Source: CAYVMN01 sp964452575 (lineage in GTDB: Bacteria; Desulfobacterota; DSM-4660; Desulfatiglandales; Desulfatiglandaceae). From it: DNA of 20,980 nucleotides. The position numbers were made by a program, and so were the translations under genes. The first letter of the stretch is position 1; each line of letters opens with the position of its first letter. Below are positions 7,186-15,110 of this stretch, one piece after another. The notes beneath the pieces are model-generated. The model saw only the letters and a list, made by a program, of their open reading frames with translations, did no database searches and was not told where the DNA came from. The stretch is from positions 1 through 20,980 of the forward strand of contig CAYVMN010000064.1 of assembly GCA_964452575.1 (NCBI GenBank), in the 5' to 3' direction.

Positions 7186-8364
7186 ATGGTCAACCTGGAA
7201 GTGGATTTTGCTGGCGTTAGATTTCGGAACCCTCTTATACTCGCCTCTGCGACACCTGGCTGGGACGGTGAGAGATCTAATCGGGCCTGGAGGGCAGGGG
7301 CCGGTGCCGTAATCCCCAAGAGTTTTGCACCCCCGAGCCGATGGGGCCAGCATCCGCGAACCGGTCGGATGAAGCTCATCCATTTCGGCAGCAAACGGAT
7401 AGGCATGGTGAATATCGAACTATATACCACCATGACGCTTGAGGACTGGCTGTCCCGTGAACTGGACAAGGCCTATGAGGGCAATAGTTCCATCATTGCA
7501 AGCGTAGTGGCCCACCCCAACCCGGAAGACACGGCACGAAAGGCCAGAATTATAGAGGATACGGGCAAAGTGGTCATGTTTGAAATCAATGTTTCCTGTC
7601 CCATGCCTGCCGGAGAAGACAAGGTTGGTTTTCAGATGGGCAATGACCCTGAAACCTGTTACCGGCAGGTTCAGGCAGTCAAGAATGTCGTATCCCTTCC
7701 CGTAGGAATCAAGTTGACCCCTACGACACACAATATGGTGCCCATTGCCCAGGCCTGCGAAAGGGCAGGGGCCGACTTTTTGACGATCGCCAATTCCGTA
7801 CGTTCCTTTGCAGGAGTTGATATAGCCACCGGCATGCCCAGGCTGTGTGCCTATGGGGGATATACGGGGCCTGCTATTAAACCCATTACCCAACGTCACG
7901 TATCCGAGGTAGCCAAATCGGTGAATGTCCCCATTTCAGCGGTAGGGGGTGTCAGCACATGGGAGGACGTGATCGAGTACATGATGATAGGGGCAACAAC
8001 CGTTCAGATCTGTACGAGCATCATGTGGCACGGGTATGAGCATTTCCAGGAAATACTCAACGGGCTATCGGAATATATGGAGAGGGAAGACCTTGATTCC
8101 TTCGAACGTATAAGGGGTAAGGCCCTACCGCACATCGTGCCCATAGAAGAACTGGCAAAAAGGCCTCCCATGAGTGTGCAGATTGACGCCAAAAGGTGTA
8201 TTAACCTGAAAAAAGGAGGATGTGAGATCTGCGGAAATTCGTGTTTCTACGGTGCCATCGAATTCAGTCCCAGGCTGGTACTTCGAGCGGAAAACTGTGA
8301 CGGTTGCGGTTTGTGCGTAGAGGTATGCCCGGCCGGCGCGTTGAAGCTGCTCCCTGAGCAATAG
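7186..8364 (+). CDS. preA: Second PreA-like dihydropyrimidine dehydrogenase family flavoprotein (392 aa)
   Basis: Paralogue of the protein at 554-1750, with the same layout: a dihydroorotate-dehydrogenase-type FMN barrel (about 1-320) and a C-terminal ferredoxin domain. Visible landmarks are EINVSCPMP (133-141), GIKLTP (174-179) and GGVSTWEDVIEYMMIGA in the phosphate-binding half. The second cluster motif is regular (C371/C374/C377/C381). The first is unusual: C338, then a seven-residue insert, then C346/C349/C353, so C-x7-C-x2-C-x3-C. The position of the catalytic Cys of dihydropyrimidine dehydrogenase is occupied by M151 (GFQMGNDPE against GLACGQDPE). ATG 7186 follows a GAAAGGGG ribosome site. 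The pair may act on successive intermediates or form a heteromer; both are guesses. Family certain, reaction unknown. Confidence 0.88.
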   Translation: MVNLEVDFAGVRFRNPLILASATPGWDGERSNRAWRAGAGAVIPKSFAPPSRWGQHPRTGRMKLIHFGSKRIGMVNIELYTTMTLEDWLSRELDKAYEGNSSIIASVVAHPNPEDTARKARIIEDTGKVVMFEINVSCPMPAGEDKVGFQMGNDPETCYRQVQAVKNVVSLPVGIKLTPTTHNMVPIAQACERAGADFLTIANSVRSFAGVDIATGMPRLCAYGGYTGPAIKPITQRHVSEVAKSVNVPISAVGGVSTWEDVIEYMMIGATTVQICTSIMWHGYEHFQEILNGLSEYMEREDLDSFERIRGKALPHIVPIEELAKRPPMSVQIDAKRCINLKKGGCEICGNSCFYGAIEFSPRLVLRAENCDGCGLCVEVCPAGALKLLPEQ

Positions 8365-8471
8365 GGGGTTTAGTATAATATCAAAACCTCACAGGAAACC
8401 AGGTCATATAAAATTCGTTTTTCTTTGCCATCTTTCGGGCTTTGCGTGAGAATTCTGGAAGAGGATGGGAA

Positions 8472-9941
8472 ATGATCGATTTAACCATCAACAAGAAACA
8501 ACTGGAGAAGGCCGTAGGGCTTGCAAGGGAGAGGAATATCCTCATTCCCACATTTCGGCAGCAGGTAAATCCGGCCCTCGTCCCGGAAGACGTAAAAAGG
8601 GCTTTAGAGAAGGTTGGGCTCTGGGATTTCAACCCGTATAATCTCTTCAGGATCACATGGAAGAATGAACCTGTCGATTTCGGTGGAGGATTCGGTGATG
8701 TAAACCGCATGGAAATCCCATCGGAACTCTCCGGGGTCAGCGCCAGGATTATCGCCCTGGTTGGAAAGTGGTTTCCCACTGGGTCCCATAAGGTGGGGGC
8801 GACATTTGGCTGTCTTGTCCCCAGTCTGGTTACAGGGCAATTTGACCCAATACGGCAAAAGGCGGTCTGGCCTTCCACCGGTAATTTTTGCAGGGGCGGA
8901 GCCTATGATGCCATGCTCCTTGGGTGTGAATCGATCGCTATCCTGCCTGAGGAGATGAGCCGGGAACGGTTCGATTGGTTATCGAAAGTTGCCGGGGAAG
9001 TCATTAAGACCCCCGGCTGTGAGAGTAATGTCAAGGAGATATTTGACAAATGCCGGGAACTGAGTGATACCCGCAATGATATCTTCATCTTTAATCAGTT
9101 TGAGGAATTCGGAAACCACCTCTGGCATTATGAGGTCACCGGCCAGGCCATGGAAGAGGTTCTCAAAAATGTGATATCAGATGGTGACCGTTACGCAGGT
9201 CTTGTCTCTCAAACAGGGTCAGCAGGGAGCTTGGCCGCAGGGGATTACCTGAAGGAGATCTTTCCACAGGGCAAGATCGCTGCTGGCGAGGCATTGAAGT
9301 GTCCCACACTCCTCATGTGTGGTTACGGCGGCCATCGCATAGAAGGTATCGGCGACAAGCACGTCCCCTGGATCCATAACGTAAGAGACACTGACATGGT
9401 CATTGCAGTGGATGATAATTCGTGTGTGAGCCTCATGAGGCTTTTCAATGAACCGGCAGGCCACGATTTCCTGTCTCGGCAAGGCGTAGACGAGGGCACT
9501 ATAGAAAACTTGTACCTCCTCGGCATATCGAGCATCGGGAACCTGCTCTGCTCTATCAAATTCGCAAAATACTATGAATTGACTGATAAGGATATTGTAC
9601 TCACCGTATGGACCGATTCAATGTATCTTTACAAAAGTCGTTTGAAGGAGATGAATGAGGCCTTTGGCCCTTATACGGAAAATCAGGCTGAAAGGGATTA
9701 CCACCGTTACATCATGGGGGAATCCACGGCCAATATGCGTGAACTGACCTATTACGATCGGAAACAGATCCACAACCTGAAATACTTTACCTGGATAGAA
9801 CAACAAGGAAAGGATATAAACGAATTGAATGCCCAGTGGTACGATTACCCAGAATACTGGGATAAAATCCATCGGCAGGTGGAAGATATTGACAGATTGA
9901 TAGGGGCATTCAATAAAAGAACAGGGCTTTCTGCCTCATAA
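8472..9941 (+). CDS. PLP-dependent enzyme, fold type II (tryptophan synthase beta/cysteine synthase superfamily), 489 aa
   Basis: The predicted Schiff-base lysine is K107 in PTGSHKVGAT, STGNF (135-139) is the typical substrate-carboxylate loop followed by a glycine-rich GGAYDAMLLG helix, and SQTGSAGS (about 247-254) is the likely PLP-phosphate loop. At 489 residues it is longer than cysteine synthases or diaminopropionate ammonia-lyases (about 300-400), with an extended Tyr/Asp/Trp-rich C-terminus. ATG 8472 is chosen because AGAGGA lies just upstream; an in-frame TTG at 8442 would add ten residues. Members catalyse beta-elimination, beta-replacement or deamination of amino acids. Its position after the PreA-like gene suggests a role in handling an amino-acid intermediate, but no substrate can be assigned. 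It ends only 9 bases from a convergent gene. Confidence 0.8.
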   Translation: MIDLTINKKQLEKAVGLARERNILIPTFRQQVNPALVPEDVKRALEKVGLWDFNPYNLFRITWKNEPVDFGGGFGDVNRMEIPSELSGVSARIIALVGKWFPTGSHKVGATFGCLVPSLVTGQFDPIRQKAVWPSTGNFCRGGAYDAMLLGCESIAILPEEMSRERFDWLSKVAGEVIKTPGCESNVKEIFDKCRELSDTRNDIFIFNQFEEFGNHLWHYEVTGQAMEEVLKNVISDGDRYAGLVSQTGSAGSLAAGDYLKEIFPQGKIAAGEALKCPTLLMCGYGGHRIEGIGDKHVPWIHNVRDTDMVIAVDDNSCVSLMRLFNEPAGHDFLSRQGVDEGTIENLYLLGISSIGNLLCSIKFAKYYELTDKDIVLTVWTDSMYLYKSRLKEMNEAFGPYTENQAERDYHRYIMGESTANMRELTYYDRKQIHNLKYFTWIEQQGKDINELNAQWYDYPEYWDKIHRQVEDIDRLIGAFNKRTGLSAS

Positions 9942-9950
9942 TCTTCAGAC

Positions 9951-10667
9951 TTATCGGCGCCCCGGTGCCCACATGGAAAAGTCCAGCCAGTAGCGCTCAA
10001 AAGATGCGTCTCGTAGGGCACGCATTATTTGTTTGCTCCATTTCGTCCCGAGCGAGGCCTCCTTCCATCCGTCGGAATCGGGAAGCTTAGAGGAGAACAT
10101 CTCAAACATTGCCAGGAACTTCTGTTCCCCGGTGGAAGCACCATGAACCTTTCGTTCGGCAGTAGCGATCTTTGAAACCTTCGTGTCAGCGCGATAAAGA
10201 CGCCCCCGGAAGACCCCCTCAACCACACACAAACGCGGCAGATGCTCCTCTCTATACCAGCGTATTACCTCATCTGCCCCGCTAGGTTCATCCGGAGGAT
10301 TGCTTCGCACCAGCAGCAGATAAGGGGCGTCGGTGGCTGGCTGTTCCCCTTCTGAAGCAACAAGGCTATAGATGACCCGCATCGAGTTGCGAAAATGACT
10401 GATGGACTGCCGTGTCCAAGGTGTTGGATTATTCTGACGCTGTAAGTAGGCCTCACTCTTCATCACGTCTGCTGTATCAGTTTCGTATACCATGAAAAAA
10501 TCACGCTCACCCCCGAGGGCCCTGTACCGATGTCCCACATGGAACCCGGGAATGGCAACACGTTCCGCCATGTGCTCACAATTATGCCATTTGAGATATT
10601 CGAGTTGATAATCCGGATCGATGTCGGCCCAGAAGGCCAACAGGCCCTGAGGTTCAGTATGTGTCAT
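9951..10667 (-). CDS. EthD-like tandem dimeric alpha/beta-barrel protein (238 aa)
   Basis: Two similar halves are visible. In the first (about residues 9-50) YLKWHNCEHMAERVAIPGF is followed by GHRYRA. In the second (about 120-165) RWYREEHLPRLCVVEGVF is followed by GRLYRA. The pattern, a W/Y-x-x-EH motif, then a V-x-G-F/V turn and an R-x-Y strand, resembles EthD/dimeric alpha-beta barrel (ferredoxin-like) domains, so one chain may form a complete barrel. Such proteins are small-molecule-binding or ring-modifying enzymes, or accessory proteins. No catalytic role can be assigned. ATG is preceded by AGGAGG with a 7-base gap. It is last in the minus-strand operon, 59 bases after the DUF1116 gene. 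Confidence 0.6.
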   Translation of the reverse strand: MTHTEPQGLLAFWADIDPDYQLEYLKWHNCEHMAERVAIPGFHVGHRYRALGGERDFFMVYETDTADVMKSEAYLQRQNNPTPWTRQSISHFRNSMRVIYSLVASEGEQPATDAPYLLLVRSNPPDEPSGADEVIRWYREEHLPRLCVVEGVFRGRLYRADTKVSKIATAERKVHGASTGEQKFLAMFEMFSSKLPDSDGWKEASLGTKWSKQIMRALRDASFERYWLDFSMWAPGRR

Positions 10668-10726
10668 GGCTTTGCCTCCTTCGGTCCATTAAGAAAATGT
10701 CCCTACGTTCTTTCCTATTTCCCATC

Positions 10727-11989
10727 CTAGCCGTCCCACATGCCGGCGAAGGCCTCCAGGGCCTTAACAAAACAATCCATTGGGGCCTGTACCACGCCCG
10801 CGCCTATCTGGCCGACGCCGGCCTGGCGATGGGCAATGCCAGTATTGATCCACGGGACAATGCCGGTCTCCACAACACGGCGTACATCGATGCCTGTTGG
10901 GACTCCCATACCCTCCATGGTCGGCATAAGGAAATGGGGACTGCGTCCAAGGGTAATTTCCGACATCTCTTCGGTATAGCGACGGGCCTGTGACATCCCC
11001 CCAATACCCACGAAATTCGCTACCGCAGGCGAGGCGGCCATGGCAAAGGCGCCAAGCCCAAGGGTCTCGATGATAGCCGAGTCTCCAATATCTGGATTGG
11101 CATCTTCCGCACTGAAACCTGGAAAGTAGAGACCTCTAGGCATCTGTACCGGGGATGTAAACCATTGTTCCCCAAGGGCACTGACACGTACACCAAAATC
11201 AGTACCGTTTCGCGCCATTGCCGTGACCAGTGTACAGCCAGGAATTCCCGTGGCAGCGTCCATGGTGGCCTTGGCTGCGGCCATTGCAACGTTCAGAAAA
11301 AACTGGTCATTGTTTGTAAGGTAGTCGGTTATCTCGCCGAGATGCTCGGTCGCCCATCCGGTGCGCACCAAGTTGGGCATCAACGCCCTTACAAGGAGCG
11401 AACTGGCCGCCACGTTGCGCTGATGCATTTCATCACCCATAATCAACGCCTGTGCCATGATCACTCGCAGATCGAGACCGCCTGCTCTTTGCAGTGCTGT
11501 CTGCAGGGCCGGAGCTGCTACTTGCCCTAACCAGCGTAGACGCCTTAATACGGCATCGTCATTGGCGCCGAAGCGCAGCACCTTCCCCAGTCCTTCGTTG
11601 AGCGTTGTATATGCGCGGTTGCCGTACGCCCTGTTTTCTACCACCATGACGGGCATGGTGGGGGTAATAAGCCCGGTCATCGGACCCACTGAACTGGCGC
11701 TATGGCAGGGAAGAAAGGTTATCTTGCCGGCCTCGACTAAAGATTGTGCTGCGGCCTCATCTTGAGCCCACCCTTCATACTGGAGGGCCCCCAGGATGGC
11801 CCCCCGAAGGGGTCCGCACATGGTTTCCCATCCCAGGGGGGGGCCGGCATGCAAAACAGTGTAGTCATTCAGCTGCGGCAGCAGGGTTCGGGCGGGTCGT
11901 ACTTCAATCAGAAAAGGGCGTGAGGCGAAGACCCGTTCCAAGGCCTCCTCGTTGGCTGCAGCAATGGAAGATCTTCTTTTAGGCGACAT
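10727..11989 (-). CDS. allG: DUF1116 protein, AllG/YlbE-like oxamate carbamoyltransferase subunit (420 aa)
   Basis: The protein matches the DUF1116 (YlbE) family across its length: an IAAANEEALERVFASRP opening, HAGPPLGWETMCGPLRGAI (about 47-65), PCHSASSVGPMTG (about 94-106), ENRAYGNRAYTTLNEG, MGDEMHQRNVA, MARNGTDFGVRVS and a C-terminal VPTGIDVRRVVETGI. In E. coli this protein is part of the FdrA-YlbE-YlbF (AllFGH) oxamate carbamoyltransferase, which takes part in anaerobic allantoin breakdown and yields carbamoyl phosphate. Start ATG has GGGAGG just upstream. It follows the FdrA gene after 15 bases, as in other loci of this type. No carbamate kinase is in the window. Family is certain; identity of the carbamoyl donor is not. 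Confidence 0.85.
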   Translation of the reverse strand: MSPKRRSSIAAANEEALERVFASRPFLIEVRPARTLLPQLNDYTVLHAGPPLGWETMCGPLRGAILGALQYEGWAQDEAAAQSLVEAGKITFLPCHSASSVGPMTGLITPTMPVMVVENRAYGNRAYTTLNEGLGKVLRFGANDDAVLRRLRWLGQVAAPALQTALQRAGGLDLRVIMAQALIMGDEMHQRNVAASSLLVRALMPNLVRTGWATEHLGEITDYLTNNDQFFLNVAMAAAKATMDAATGIPGCTLVTAMARNGTDFGVRVSALGEQWFTSPVQMPRGLYFPGFSAEDANPDIGDSAIIETLGLGAFAMAASPAVANFVGIGGMSQARRYTEEMSEITLGRSPHFLMPTMEGMGVPTGIDVRRVVETGIVPWINTGIAHRQAGVGQIGAGVVQAPMDCFVKALEAFAGMWDG

Positions 11990-12004
11990 GATATCCTCCC
12001 CGGT

Positions 12005-13801
12005 TCACCTGAGGCGTTCAAGCAGGCTTGCCAGTCTGGTGTCACCACCAGCAGGTGGGCGCCAATCCACGTGTATGACCGGAACTGCGCATGCCCTCAG
12101 CTGGCTGGCAAAGAGCTCTAGACCCAAATTGATTACCCTAGGCCCCATGGACAAAAGGGCTGGAAGATGTGCCGGTACCTCCGGAACCGCATTTTCATTG
12201 CGAGCTGGCGGTGTTAATTCCGTTGCTTTTGATACAGGCCCCATGGTCAGTCCCACCGGATTGGCTCCAACTAGGCTCGCAGCCAGACGAACGGCCTGAG
12301 CATTACTTTCGGTCAGGATAATTCCGTTCTCCTGCAAGATCCGACACTGCTGATCGTAGCCCTGGGGATCCTGTCTTGTACCGCAGAGAGCGGCGATACA
12401 TATTATATGTCGGCCTCGTGCATTCGCAAGCCTTTCGGCCTCTTTCCAGGCAGTCGTCAGGGCAGAGGCGGGGTCTGGATGGGCGCCCCATCCCAGTATC
12501 ACATCGCACACCAATACCGCCACTTCAGGTCTGGCCGCAAGGGCGAGGAGCTGATGCCGTCTGGATTCTGGATCAATCATCGGATGCGGCCGTCCGATGG
12601 TGAACTCCTCTGCACCCAGATCCAGGACCACGTGGTCGGTCTTCTCCGAGGTATTGAGCGTGCCGTCGAGATTTGACTTCACCCCTCCCAGCAATTGTCG
12701 CAAGAGCCAAAGCGCCTCATAGGCCAGAGTACCACCGCAATACAGGCCGTGGATGGTGCGCTGTTCTGGGTGCATCTTGGCGCGGAGGGCCCCAAAAGAT
12801 GGGGGCAGGTCAAGCAAATGGTCCGAAGGCCTGGATGGTACGGGCTCATCGCGGGCCAGGGCCCCAGCAACCAAGGCGCCTTGCTCAAGGGTGGTCGCAA
12901 GATATAGGGTATTTGCTGGGCTGGGCCACTGCTCGCTCCCCAGGAATGCCAGCACGCAAGGCTTGCCTGCCTGAGCTGCCTCCCTGGCCAAAAGATCGGC
13001 CACTTTAACATCAGGGGCCTTTGAGATCAGCACGATCACCTTTGTATGTTCGTCTCGGGCTAGCATCTGGAGAGCGGCTCGCATGCTGTGTCCGCCTATA
13101 CGTCTGTGCAAGTCGCGTCCGCCTACACCAATTCCCTGGGATATTCCCATCCCCTGCTGGGCTAGCAGGCAGGCCACCTCCTGCAGTCCAGTCCCTGAGG
13201 CAGAGACCATGCCGACCGGGCCTCGAGGCACTTGGTTGGCAAAGCCCAGTGGCACCCCGTTGACTATCGCCGTGCCGCATTCCGGCCCCATCAACAGCAG
13301 CCCTTGTCTGGCCGCCAGTTCCTTAAGTTCCTTCTCTGCCCCTAGATCCACATGATCGCTAAAAAGGAAGACGTGCAGGCCATTTTCTAAGGCCTTTTGC
13401 GCCTCGCGGCGGGCATACTGGCCAGGGACGGATATGCAGGCAAGATTTGCTCCTGGCATACGTTGGAGGGCAGTCTCCAGGGTACGCGGTGCCATTTCCC
13501 CTCCACCCTCTCTGGAGACAGGGATGTGTGATAAACGCCTCTTAGCTTCCTCCACACCAAGGTGGACAGCCTCGGGGGTGCTTCCCTGCAGGCAGACGAG
13601 GAGATCGTTTGCCCCTGCCTTCTGGCCCTCAGAAGTGAATAGTCCAGCCTCTTGCAGGATAACCTTATTCTGTTGCGTTCCCATCATCACTGCCGCCTTA
13701 AGGACTCCGGGCATGCCTTGTAAGGTGGCAGATAGCTTCATCAGGACCAGCGAATCACGGTAGGTGCTCGGCAGGACCAGGCAGTGCATGTGATCAGTCA
13801 T
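12005..13801 (-). CDS. fdrA: FdrA/AllF-like acyl-CoA synthetase-family protein with a C-terminal extension (598 aa)
   Basis: FdrA resembles the alpha and beta parts of succinyl-CoA synthetase joined in one chain and is a subunit of E. coli oxamate carbamoyltransferase. Landmarks are VMMGTQQNK (38-46), MGPECGTAIVNG (171-182), GMVSASGTGLQEV (197-209) and, further on, SKAPD, IHGLYCGGTLAYEA and DVILGWGAHPDP. The last 45 or so residues (INLGLELFASQL, then VIHVDWRPPAGGD) form a domain that elsewhere occurs as a small separate protein annotated as an FdrA-domain protein, so this looks like a fusion. E. coli FdrA is about 555 residues. ATG 13801 is chosen because the frame upstream overlaps DUF2877 and has no family character; AAAGG lies 6 bases before it. 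It starts 10 bases after the allH-like stop. Confidence 0.82.
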   Translation of the reverse strand: MTDHMHCLVLPSTYRDSLVLMKLSATLQGMPGVLKAAVMMGTQQNKVILQEAGLFTSEGQKAGANDLLVCLQGSTPEAVHLGVEEAKRRLSHIPVSREGGGEMAPRTLETALQRMPGANLACISVPGQYARREAQKALENGLHVFLFSDHVDLGAEKELKELAARQGLLLMGPECGTAIVNGVPLGFANQVPRGPVGMVSASGTGLQEVACLLAQQGMGISQGIGVGGRDLHRRIGGHSMRAALQMLARDEHTKVIVLISKAPDVKVADLLAREAAQAGKPCVLAFLGSEQWPSPANTLYLATTLEQGALVAGALARDEPVPSRPSDHLLDLPPSFGALRAKMHPEQRTIHGLYCGGTLAYEALWLLRQLLGGVKSNLDGTLNTSEKTDHVVLDLGAEEFTIGRPHPMIDPESRRHQLLALAARPEVAVLVCDVILGWGAHPDPASALTTAWKEAERLANARGRHIICIAALCGTRQDPQGYDQQCRILQENGIILTESNAQAVRLAASLVGANPVGLTMGPVSKATELTPPARNENAVPEVPAHLPALLSMGPRVINLGLELFASQLRACAVPVIHVDWRPPAGGDTRLASLLERLR

Positions 13802-13811
13802 TCTATACCTT

Positions 13812-14837
13812 TTAAAATCCATCGATTTTTTGCATGTTAGGCACTCTTGAGGATGCCACCAGACGACACCCGAGAACCATACCCACCATGGCATCAATCC
13901 CGGAGCTGTGACCAGTAGTCGCCAAAGAGGCGGCATGCTCTGGCCACCTATCCGGTTTCTGTGTGAACAAGGAACGTATCAAGAGAACCAAGGTCTCGGC
14001 AAAATCCCCTTCCAGGGCGCAGCGGACAAACTCCCCGCTCAGGGCAGGAGTTTTGGCCGCCACCTTTTGGAGGAACCGGTTACATGCGGGACTAGACAAG
14101 ACCGTCTCAAGCCTTCCTGTTATATGCAACACCGCCAGTAACCCGACCAGCAGGTCGTCACCCGAGGGCGTGAGTCCTTCTCCCAGGCCCAACAGACGAC
14201 CGGCTGCTTCCAGCAGACAGGCGGTTGAGAGCTGACTGCGTGCAAGTAAGGGGCTAAAGACATCCAGCACTTTTCGGCCTAACAACGAAAGATCATTCCC
14301 TTTGCCTCGCAATGCCAAGAGCAAGGGGGCCAGACCACGGCCGAAAGCGTTCTGGATCAGCCATGCGGCCAGCCCATCAGCCTTCCTGTAAAGCTCGGAT
14401 GCAGTTAGGGAGGCAACCGGACTTAACCGACCATCCCACTCCTTGGCACCATCTAATATGAGCTTCAATACCGCTGGTAGTGCAGCCACGCCTCCAACTT
14501 GCCTTACCACCAGTGCCCCGGCGGGCAGCAACGGCAGCTCTTCATCTACCTTCCAGGCAACCGACAAGGCCAACGGTGCCTTTAACCTCCCCTCACCTTG
14601 CAAAGTCAGTAGACGTCCGGTGGGTGTGCGAATATTTATGATGCGATCATAGCAGGAATGCACCCATCCCACAACTGCCTGCTGACGTCCAAATATTCTG
14701 GCAGCAGCACAGCTCCAACGGTGAATCTGTAATTCTCGTCTCGCTGATAATTCCAGTTCTAGCCCCCCCGTCATGCTGATGATTACGAGAAGTAAGCCTC
14801 TTATACTATTCCTATCCTTCCACCAAATATTGATCAA
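13812..14837 (-). CDS. allH: DUF2877 protein, AllH/YlbF-like oxamate carbamoyltransferase subunit (up to 341 aa)
   Basis: The clearest DUF2877 signature is GLGEGLTPSGDDLLVGLLA in the central to C-terminal part, preceded by a helical segment and followed by LSGEFVRCALEGDF. The N-terminal part has GWVHSCYDRIINI and GRLLTLQGEG strands as in the family. It is first in the minus-strand set allH-fdrA-allG, the complete set of subunit families of the E. coli enzyme. The start is uncertain: the frame opens with TTG at 14837 without a good ribosome site, and ATG at 14774 (MTGGLELELS) is a plausible shorter start of 320 residues. A stem-loop at 14846-14885 lies directly upstream of the TTG. Confidence 0.78.
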   Translation of the reverse strand: MINIWWKDRNSIRGLLLVIISMTGGLELELSARRELQIHRWSCAAARIFGRQQAVVGWVHSCYDRIINIRTPTGRLLTLQGEGRLKAPLALSVAWKVDEELPLLPAGALVVRQVGGVAALPAVLKLILDGAKEWDGRLSPVASLTASELYRKADGLAAWLIQNAFGRGLAPLLLALRGKGNDLSLLGRKVLDVFSPLLARSQLSTACLLEAAGRLLGLGEGLTPSGDDLLVGLLAVLHITGRLETVLSSPACNRFLQKVAAKTPALSGEFVRCALEGDFAETLVLLIRSLFTQKPDRWPEHAASLATTGHSSGIDAMVGMVLGCRLVASSRVPNMQKIDGF

Positions 14838-15110
14838 TTATATTCTCGCTCCCCGCCTTCGCAAGGACAGGCTCGCCGGGAGCGACGGTCCAGGAGGTTT
14901 CTTGCGAGGTTGTCATTTATAGGTTTATATTTTGTTGCGATATTTGGTAAATAGTATCATTGGGATCTAGGGCCCGACTCTGGTGGCTATTCGGGGTTTG
15001 AGGCGGGCCGAGTTTACCGTTGGCGGGGCTGGAGCCCTACACGCTTATCAAGTGGCAGAGAAAGTTCGTCCAAGAAGATGATAATAATTGTGTAATCCAG
15101 GGACGATAAT
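14838..15110. other. Divergent intergenic region between the allH-like gene and the MFS gene
   Basis: About 270 bases separate the two outward-reading transcripts, so both promoters, and any operator, should be here. Apart from the stem-loop at 14846-14885, an AT-rich stretch at about 14920-14960 is the best promoter candidate, but I cannot pick a convincing -35/-10 pair for either strand. Short open frames at 14960-15090 give no recognisable peptide. Confidence 0.4.
14846..14885. repeat. Stem-loop in the divergent allH-MFS intergenic region
   Basis: TCGCTCCC at 14846-14853 pairs perfectly with GGGAGCGA at 14878-14885, with a few further pairs after a mismatch and an inner region of 24 bases (CTTCGCAAGG in its middle). 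It resembles short REP-like palindromes that are scattered between genes in many proteobacterial genomes, or it could be a regulatory hairpin. It lies close to the 5' end of the allH-like gene on the minus strand. Whether it recurs in the genome cannot be seen here. Confidence 0.5.

Noticed and set aside
8365..8400. Terminator after the second PreA-like gene (GGTTT ... AAACC)
   Set aside because: Only five pairs with a 12-base loop and no T-run; too weak to call.
9942..9950. Bidirectional terminator between the convergent PLP and barrel-protein genes
   Set aside because: Only 9 bases separate the stops and no hairpin with T-run is visible.
13802..13936. Longer FdrA start at 13936
   Set aside because: The added 45 residues overlap the end of the DUF2877 gene and look like an out-of-frame shadow (Trp-rich, no family match); the family N-terminus begins near 13801.
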